Of a stretch of DNA of 32,068 nt, positions 31,101 to 32,068 are shown in pieces. The stretch's first letter is position 1, and each line of letters begins with the position of its first letter. Where the stretch lies: assembly GCA_003427395.1 (NCBI GenBank), contig BFEA01001051.1, positions 98,342 to 130,409 on the forward strand. The letters run 5' to 3'. The notes below the pieces were generated by a model. That model searched no databases, was not told where the DNA came from, and saw nothing but the letters and a program-made list of their open reading frames with translations. This DNA comes from Chara braunii. Taxonomy: Eukaryota; Streptophyta; Charophyceae; Charales; Characeae. Position numbers and translations under genes: made by a program.

Positions 31101-32068
31101 CCACTTCCTCCTTTTCTTAAGGACGTGCATCATGTCAGAGATGCACCACCATGTCAGAGATGGACCACAATGTCAGAGATGACCAATAACAATCTGAACA
31201 TGACCCAAGAAGTCGGGTAGCCCTAATCCCTATAGCATCCCTAGTCCCTATAAGCCGAAGACGCGATATTAACAGTCAAGGGAGGTAACTTCCACCGCTA
31301 AGCACAACCACTTTTTCTTTTGTTCAAGGAGTAATGTATCAGAAATGATCAAGAAGCACATTCATTAAGTAGTTTCAGAAGTAGATCAGGAGTAGATGAT
31401 TAACAAGTATTGTGTCATAGATGTCTGCTAACAAGCCGCTGATGACCCCAGAGGTCGAATGCCCCTACATCCTTAAACTGAAGGCGCATTATTAGCAGCG
31501 GAGGCGGCTTCACCACTTCTCCAACGTGTCGCGATAGTCAATCATTTGTGGATTTTTCAACTGATTGAGTCAATCAATCAGGAACTCGACAGATTTGTTA
31601 CATGTGAACTGCAAGCTGATCAAGCTAATCAACCAAAAACATATAACTCCTGTGGAAGACAGCTGATATTTGAATGATTTTTTTTTTTCCTGGTCTGGTA
31701 GGCCTGTGAAAAATTAAGGTAAGCTTGCTTAGGTGTGCTCAGCCCACGGTATTCTCTAGTAAACGGTGACGGTATTCTCTAGTAAACGGCGAAAGAATAG
31801 TACGCCCAATGATCTGGCAACGCAGTACTTGCTGGAAAAAATCATAATATACCGACTCCATATGTGAAAGGGACAAGTGAATGAGAAATTCATGAAACGA
31901 AGGTTTGAAACATAGCAGAGACTTACTGTATGGAAAGGCACATTGTCCTTGCCCATGAACTGCACCAGCTCTACATCCTTTGGACTCTTCCACCACCTTT
32001 CCCACTCATCCGTATAGTTTGCCGTGATCGAAATGTACCCGATCGGTGCATCAAACCAGACATAAAAG
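17653..32068 (-). CDS. MetRS: Methionyl-tRNA synthetase, cytosolic plant type (3' twelve exons, 5' end outside window)
   Basis: Attaches methionine to initiator and elongator tRNA-Met, using ATP, in the cytosol. Twelve exons on the minus strand join in one frame of 535 codons plus TAG; every boundary inside the window is GT/AG and the phases agree. Domains in order: end of the Rossmann catalytic core with VWFDAPIGY (exon a), the ATP-binding KMSKS-class loop written KFSKS (exon c), the helical anticodon-binding domain (exons d to i), an Ala/Lys-rich linker, and an EMAPII/Arc1p-like tRNA-binding domain (exons j to l). Fusion of EMAPII to MetRS is typical of plants; in animals the domain sits on a separate protein. 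The HIGH motif, zinc knuckle and start codon must lie beyond the right edge. Nothing in the visible exons suggests a pseudogene. Introns are 191 to 1983 bp and are loaded with transposon remains. No clear AATAAA was found below the stop codon. Confidence 0.96.
18155..18184. repeat. (TTC)n microsatellite
   Basis: About nine TTC units in the last MetRS intron. Confidence 0.9.
18666..18738. repeat. A-rich tract with 20-nt poly(A)
   Basis: A run of 20 A followed by A-rich sequence with scattered C, G and T. It follows GGGTCCGGTTC and could be the tail of an old retroposed element read on the plus strand, but no duplication or Pol III box was confirmed. Confidence 0.6.
18786..18887 (-). CDS. MetRS: MetRS exon k, EMAPII domain
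   Basis: Exactly 34 codons: [20 protein letters not shown] then [25 protein letters not shown].(L/M)AAS is the core signature of the EMAPII tRNA-binding domain. Acceptor is TGTGCAG, donor is GTATGT. Confidence 0.96.
19064..19114. repeat. (CTAT)n microsatellite
   Basis: About 12 tetranucleotide units with one CCAT interruption. In the MetRS intron between exons j and k. Confidence 0.95.
19366..19446. repeat. Degenerate CCCTAAA telomere-like sequence
   Basis: ACCCTAAAACTCTAACCCCTAA, then further AACCCTAA and TTAAACCCTAAAA motifs spaced irregularly. Resembles the plant telomere repeat CCCTAAA but is heavily diverged. Intronic. Confidence 0.6.
19687..20024. mobile_element. MITE copy 1 with a GC-rich inner insert (338 bp)
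   Basis: Same terminal inverted repeats as copy 2 (19687-19724 and 19986-20024). The middle is longer and holds a nested inverted repeat built on ATACTTGCAAG (about 19729 and 19937), CCGGTCC-rich palindromes, and T/G runs near 19815. The inner part is either an insertion into the element or the fuller ancestral form. Confidence 0.8.
20025..20237. repeat. 49-bp spacer duplicated with the MITE
   Basis: The stretch after copy 1 (20025-20073) and the stretch after copy 2 (20189-20237) are near-identical, GAAGACTCYGATCCATTC through GGTGCTCTGACAAAC to GTACA. MITE plus spacer was duplicated as a unit, or the spacer belongs to the element. Confidence 0.8.
20074..20188. mobile_element. MITE copy 2, compact form (115 bp)
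   Basis: Long terminal inverted repeats of about 37 bp begin CTACCGTCTTCACCCGAATA and end with the reverse complement ...GAAGACGGTAG. They enclose only about 40 bp. No coding capacity. Sits in a MetRS intron, 94 bp from an exon. Confidence 0.85.
20283..20560 (-). CDS. MetRS: MetRS exon j, linker and start of EMAPII domain
   Basis: Two bases plus 92 codons. The first 40 or so residues are an Ala/Lys/Pro-rich linker ([22 protein letters not shown]). The EMAPII-like OB fold then starts: [50 protein letters not shown]. This domain binds tRNA non-specifically and raises its affinity for the enzyme. Acceptor is GTGTGCAG, donor is GTCAGT. It lies 45 bp from a MITE/spacer duplication in the downstream intron. 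Confidence 0.96.
21150..21240 (-). CDS. MetRS: MetRS exon i
   Basis: Thirty codons plus one base: [20 protein letters not shown] then [10 protein letters not shown]. The FREKFAG.Q..R motif is the conserved start of the linker between the anticodon-binding and EMAPII domains. Acceptor is CACCAG, donor is GTGCGG, phase 1. Confidence 0.93.
21534..21641. mobile_element. MITE copy 3, decayed (108 bp)
   Basis: Right end GCTATAATGGCCGGGCATTC to GGCAGACGGTAG matches the family TIR; the left end CTATACCATCTTCGCCC is a degenerate partner. The interior matches copy 2 in reverse orientation (TTGTTGCCCCGAATACAG). More diverged, so older than the other two. Confidence 0.7.
21727..21984 (+). pseudogene. 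nad5: NUMT: fragment of mitochondrial nad5
   Basis: Conceptual translation gives [10 protein letters not shown], then after one extra base [34 protein letters not shown], and [15 protein letters not shown]. These are consecutive blocks of plant mitochondrial NADH dehydrogenase subunit 5, a proton-pumping membrane subunit of complex I. The match to nad5 is better than to plastid ndhF (SPLFEY, QNDLK). A +1 frameshift near 21761, two in-frame insertions after ATMV and in MASGC, and abrupt loss of similarity after NDLK show it is a dead fragment. It lies in a MetRS intron on the opposite strand. Confidence 0.87.
22185..22319 (-). CDS. MetRS: MetRS exon h
   Basis: Exactly 45 codons, beginning [14 protein letters not shown] and ending [25 protein letters not shown] closes the anticodon-binding domain in plant MetRS. 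It is separated from exon g by only 191 bp, the shortest intron here. Acceptor is TGTGCAG, donor is GTGAGT. Confidence 0.95.
22511..22639 (-). CDS. MetRS: MetRS exon g
   Basis: Exactly 43 codons, beginning [15 protein letters not shown] and ending [12 protein letters not shown]. The FW.LYK block and LMEPFMP.FS block are characteristic of the MetRS anticodon-binding domain. Acceptor is CTTTTCAG, donor is GTATGT. Confidence 0.95.
22835..22953. mobile_element. Foldback element, 119 bp
   Basis: Arms of 27 bp (22835-22861 and 22927-22953) are inverted and match at 25 of 27 positions, starting GGCATCGCCACACCACT. They enclose 65 bp with weaker inner complementarity. No coding capacity. Located in the MetRS intron between exons f and g. 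Unlike the CTACCGTC MITEs in sequence. Confidence 0.7.
23048..23126. repeat. (CA)n microsatellite
   Basis: CA repeat with early interruptions (CTCACATGCG), then an uninterrupted run of about 29 units. In the MetRS intron between exons f and g. Confidence 0.95.
23585..23650 (-). CDS. MetRS: MetRS exon f
   Basis: A short exon of exactly 22 codons, [18 protein letters not shown] then QYNQ, between TTTTTTCAG and GTCAGT. It continues the EAMEKVKLK...L helix of the anticodon-binding domain. Both flanking introns are phase 0. Confidence 0.93.
24514..24538. other. Perfect 10-bp hairpin
   Basis: GGTCGCACCC, loop TACGG, GGGTGCGACC. Surrounded by C-rich sequence with repeated AGACCTA motifs (24540-24600 and again near 24940). 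May be a transposon end; no partner end was found. Confidence 0.6.
25429..25487. repeat. G-run cluster with quadruplex potential
   Basis: Alternating G4-G8 runs separated by A, AAAA, T or TC, organised as a roughly 25-bp repeated unit GGGGAGGGGAAAAGG. Purine-rich on the plus strand, template strand of MetRS. Confidence 0.85.
25634..25752 (-). CDS. MetRS: MetRS exon e
   Basis: Two bases complete Gly, then 39 codons from [17 protein letters not shown] to [10 protein letters not shown]. The YVEAMEK helix is conserved in plant MetRS. Acceptor is GTGCAG; donor is GTACAT, which is a weaker match to consensus than the others. Confidence 0.93.
26060..26130. repeat. (CT)n microsatellite with poly(C) end
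   Basis: About 30 CT units with one interruption, then CGCCCCCCCCCC. Lies in the MetRS intron between exons d and e. Confidence 0.95.
26935..27049 (-). CDS. MetRS: MetRS exon d
   Basis: Thirty-eight codons plus one base: [20 protein letters not shown] then [18 protein letters not shown]. The [12 protein letters not shown] block is the start of the anticodon-binding helical domain. Acceptor is TTGGCAG, donor is GTAATT (phase 1). A decayed partial copy of the 5' part of this exon lies about 110 bp upstream in the gene's sense, inside the preceding intron. Confidence 0.95.
27130..27185 (-). pseudogene. Partial copy of MetRS exon d and its acceptor
   Basis: On the plus strand CTGCAGGTTTGGCCACAGAA and the following bases, through GTATCTGAAACCTGCCAA, closely match 27014-27056, which is the first half of exon d plus the end of the upstream intron. 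The copy starts in mid-exon and lacks the rest, so it cannot act as a normal exon. Two further short CTGCCAAATTCGATAAAAAT-like repeats follow to about 27237. Confidence 0.75.
27447..27471. repeat. Poly(G) tract of 25
   Basis: Twenty-five consecutive G on the plus strand, followed within 30 bp by C-runs (27500-27510, 27520-27535). Homopolymers this long are length-unstable and hard to sequence, so the count may be wrong. Confidence 0.85.
28049..28194 (-). mobile_element. U6 retroinsertion: TSD, poly(A), U6 body, TSD
   Basis: The whole insertion unit, including the 21-nt A tail (28064-28084 as T on the plus strand) and the two 16-bp target-site duplications. Position of the tail next to one TSD and the U6 5' end next to the other fits target-primed reverse transcription by a LINE. 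Confidence 0.92.
28085..28177 (-). pseudogene. U6 snRNA retropseudogene, full length
   Basis: On the minus strand the sequence starts GTCCTCCGGGACATCCG, contains the invariant ACAGAGA box, the AGCA catalytic triad region and the CGCAAGGATGACACGCA block, and ends GAAATGGTCC. It matches plant U6 along its length except for a shortened 5' hairpin loop and a few substitutions. Instead of the Pol III T-run it continues into 21 A residues. A perfect 16-bp direct repeat, AAATGCTCAGACTCCT on the plus strand, flanks it (28049-28064 and 28179-28194). No TATA box or plant upstream sequence element precedes it. It is therefore a LINE-type retrocopy inside a MetRS intron, in the sense of the gene, and not an active U6 gene. 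Confidence 0.95.
28400..28506 (-). CDS. MetRS: MetRS exon c with KFSKS loop
   Basis: Two bases complete Gly, then [20 protein letters not shown] and [20 protein letters not shown] is the plant form of the KMSKS signature that positions ATP, and EVWRYYLL is conserved in class I MetRS. Acceptor is GTGCAG, donor is GTATGG, phase 0 at the end. The upstream intron (1782 bp) holds the SINE candidate and the G-rich tract. Confidence 0.96.
28620..28775 (-). mobile_element. tRNA-derived SINE candidate
   Basis: On the minus strand, TAGCCTAGTTGG (28761-28772) fits the Pol III A box and GAGTTCGAATTC (28719-28730) the B box, 30 nt apart, with a short D-arm GCC..GGC. About 100 nt of unrelated body follows, ending in an A-rich GAAAAATAAAAGA. 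A partial second B-box-like unit lies upstream at 28805-28830. No target-site duplication was identified. Confidence 0.5.
28727..28829. repeat. Two 22-bp direct repeats 81 bp apart
   Basis: GAACTCAGGTCTGCGTTTCA (28726 region) and GAACTCAGGTCTGGGTTTCA (28808 region), each followed or preceded by ACAGTYGATAGG. They look like a tandem duplication of part of the tRNA-like SINE head. Confidence 0.6.
29257..29378. repeat. G-rich minisatellite, GGGGGTRTT-like
   Basis: Degenerate repeats such as GGGGGTATT, GGGGGTGTT and GGGTATG. At least ten runs of three or more G on the plus strand. Lies in the MetRS intron between exons b and c, so the transcript carries the C-rich strand. Confidence 0.8.
30289..30379 (-). 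CDS. MetRS: MetRS exon b
   Basis: Thirty codons plus one base. Begins [14 protein letters not shown] after an AACACAG acceptor and ends EYLNYES before GTGAGT (phase 1). The MMKTIS and EYLNYE block lies just before the KMSKS loop in plant MetRS. Exon a and exon b are separated by a 1547-bp intron. Confidence 0.94.
31049..31525. repeat. Three diverged units of a roughly 215-bp tandem repeat
   Basis: Shared block CGAAGNCGCNATATTANCAG, then GAGGTNACTTCCACCNCT, occurs at about 31049-31105, 31253-31303 and 31478-31525. Each is preceded by an AAGAGGTCGNNTNCCCCTA-like block. The first unit also contains three 18-bp copies of CATGTCAGAGATG-type sequence (31131-31184). Confidence 0.6.
31746..31791. 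repeat. 23-bp tandem duplication
   Basis: Two adjacent copies of ACGGTATTCTCTAGTAAACG plus three bases, differing at one position. In the first visible MetRS intron. Confidence 0.9.
31927..32068 (-). CDS. MetRS: MetRS exon a (partial at window edge)
   Basis: Reads [18 protein letters not shown], then a Trp-rich stretch and [22 protein letters not shown] and FMGKDN are hallmark blocks of the MetRS catalytic core. The exon ends in ACA followed by GTAAGT (phase 0). The right boundary is cut by the window, and one base of the previous codon is visible. Confidence 0.95.

Larger units (their letters stand above)
30380..31926. other. MetRS intron a-b (1547 bp)
   Basis: Holds the three-unit 215-bp repeat and the 23-bp duplication. 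The stretch 30380-31040 shows nothing recognisable. Confidence 0.85.

Noticed and set aside
1-32068. CRISPR array, bacterial operon or phage system
   Set aside because: The repeats lack uniform spacers, and splice sites, microsatellites and MetRS-EMAPII fusion show nuclear plant-lineage DNA.

Overview
The window is nuclear DNA of a streptophyte (land plant or charophyte alga). Four things point there. First, the methionyl-tRNA synthetase (MetRS) gene carries a C-terminal EMAPII-like tRNA-binding domain on the same polypeptide, as plants do. Second, there is a U6 snRNA copy with the plant-type 5' hairpin. Third, CCCTAAA-like telomere-type sequence occurs twice. Fourth, a piece of a plant-like mitochondrial nad5 lies in an intron. 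Large introns, many microsatellites, decayed tandem repeats and an assembly gap suggest a big repeat-rich genome. A charophyte such as Chara or a non-seed plant is possible, but the sequence alone does not decide it.

Right part (about 17.65-32.07 kb, minus strand): one gene, cytosolic MetRS. Twelve exons can be drawn with GT/AG boundaries, and they join into one uninterrupted frame of 535 codons plus TAG. They cover the end of the catalytic core (VWFDAPIGY), the KFSKS loop, the anticodon-binding domain, an Ala/Lys-rich linker and the EMAPII domain. The HIGH motif and the start lie beyond the right edge. The introns (191 to 1983 bp) hold most of the interesting insertions: three copies of one MITE family, a nad5 NUMT, a foldback element, a full-length U6 retropseudogene with poly(A) and a 16-bp target-site duplication, a tRNA-derived SINE candidate, a partial copy of one exon, and several G-rich tracts.

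Left part (1-17.6 kb): no recognisable protein gene. It is a mosaic of repeats: a 438-bp direct repeat pair around a possible exon, an array of covarying hairpins (1.5-1.95 kb), a roughly 121-bp tandem repeat, telomere-like sequence followed by 1.65 kb of AT-rich DNA, a 220-bp tandem repeat interrupted by a 1.1-kb insertion, a minisatellite with alternate covarying hairpins next to a 285-bp gap, polypyrimidine tracts alternating with a 112-bp unit, a GC-rich island with TATA-like, membrane-peptide and AATAAA signals that may be a small gene, and a family of 350-450-bp repeats with a conserved stem-loop.

All calls are from reading the sequence. Family names rest on recalled conserved motifs, not on database searches.
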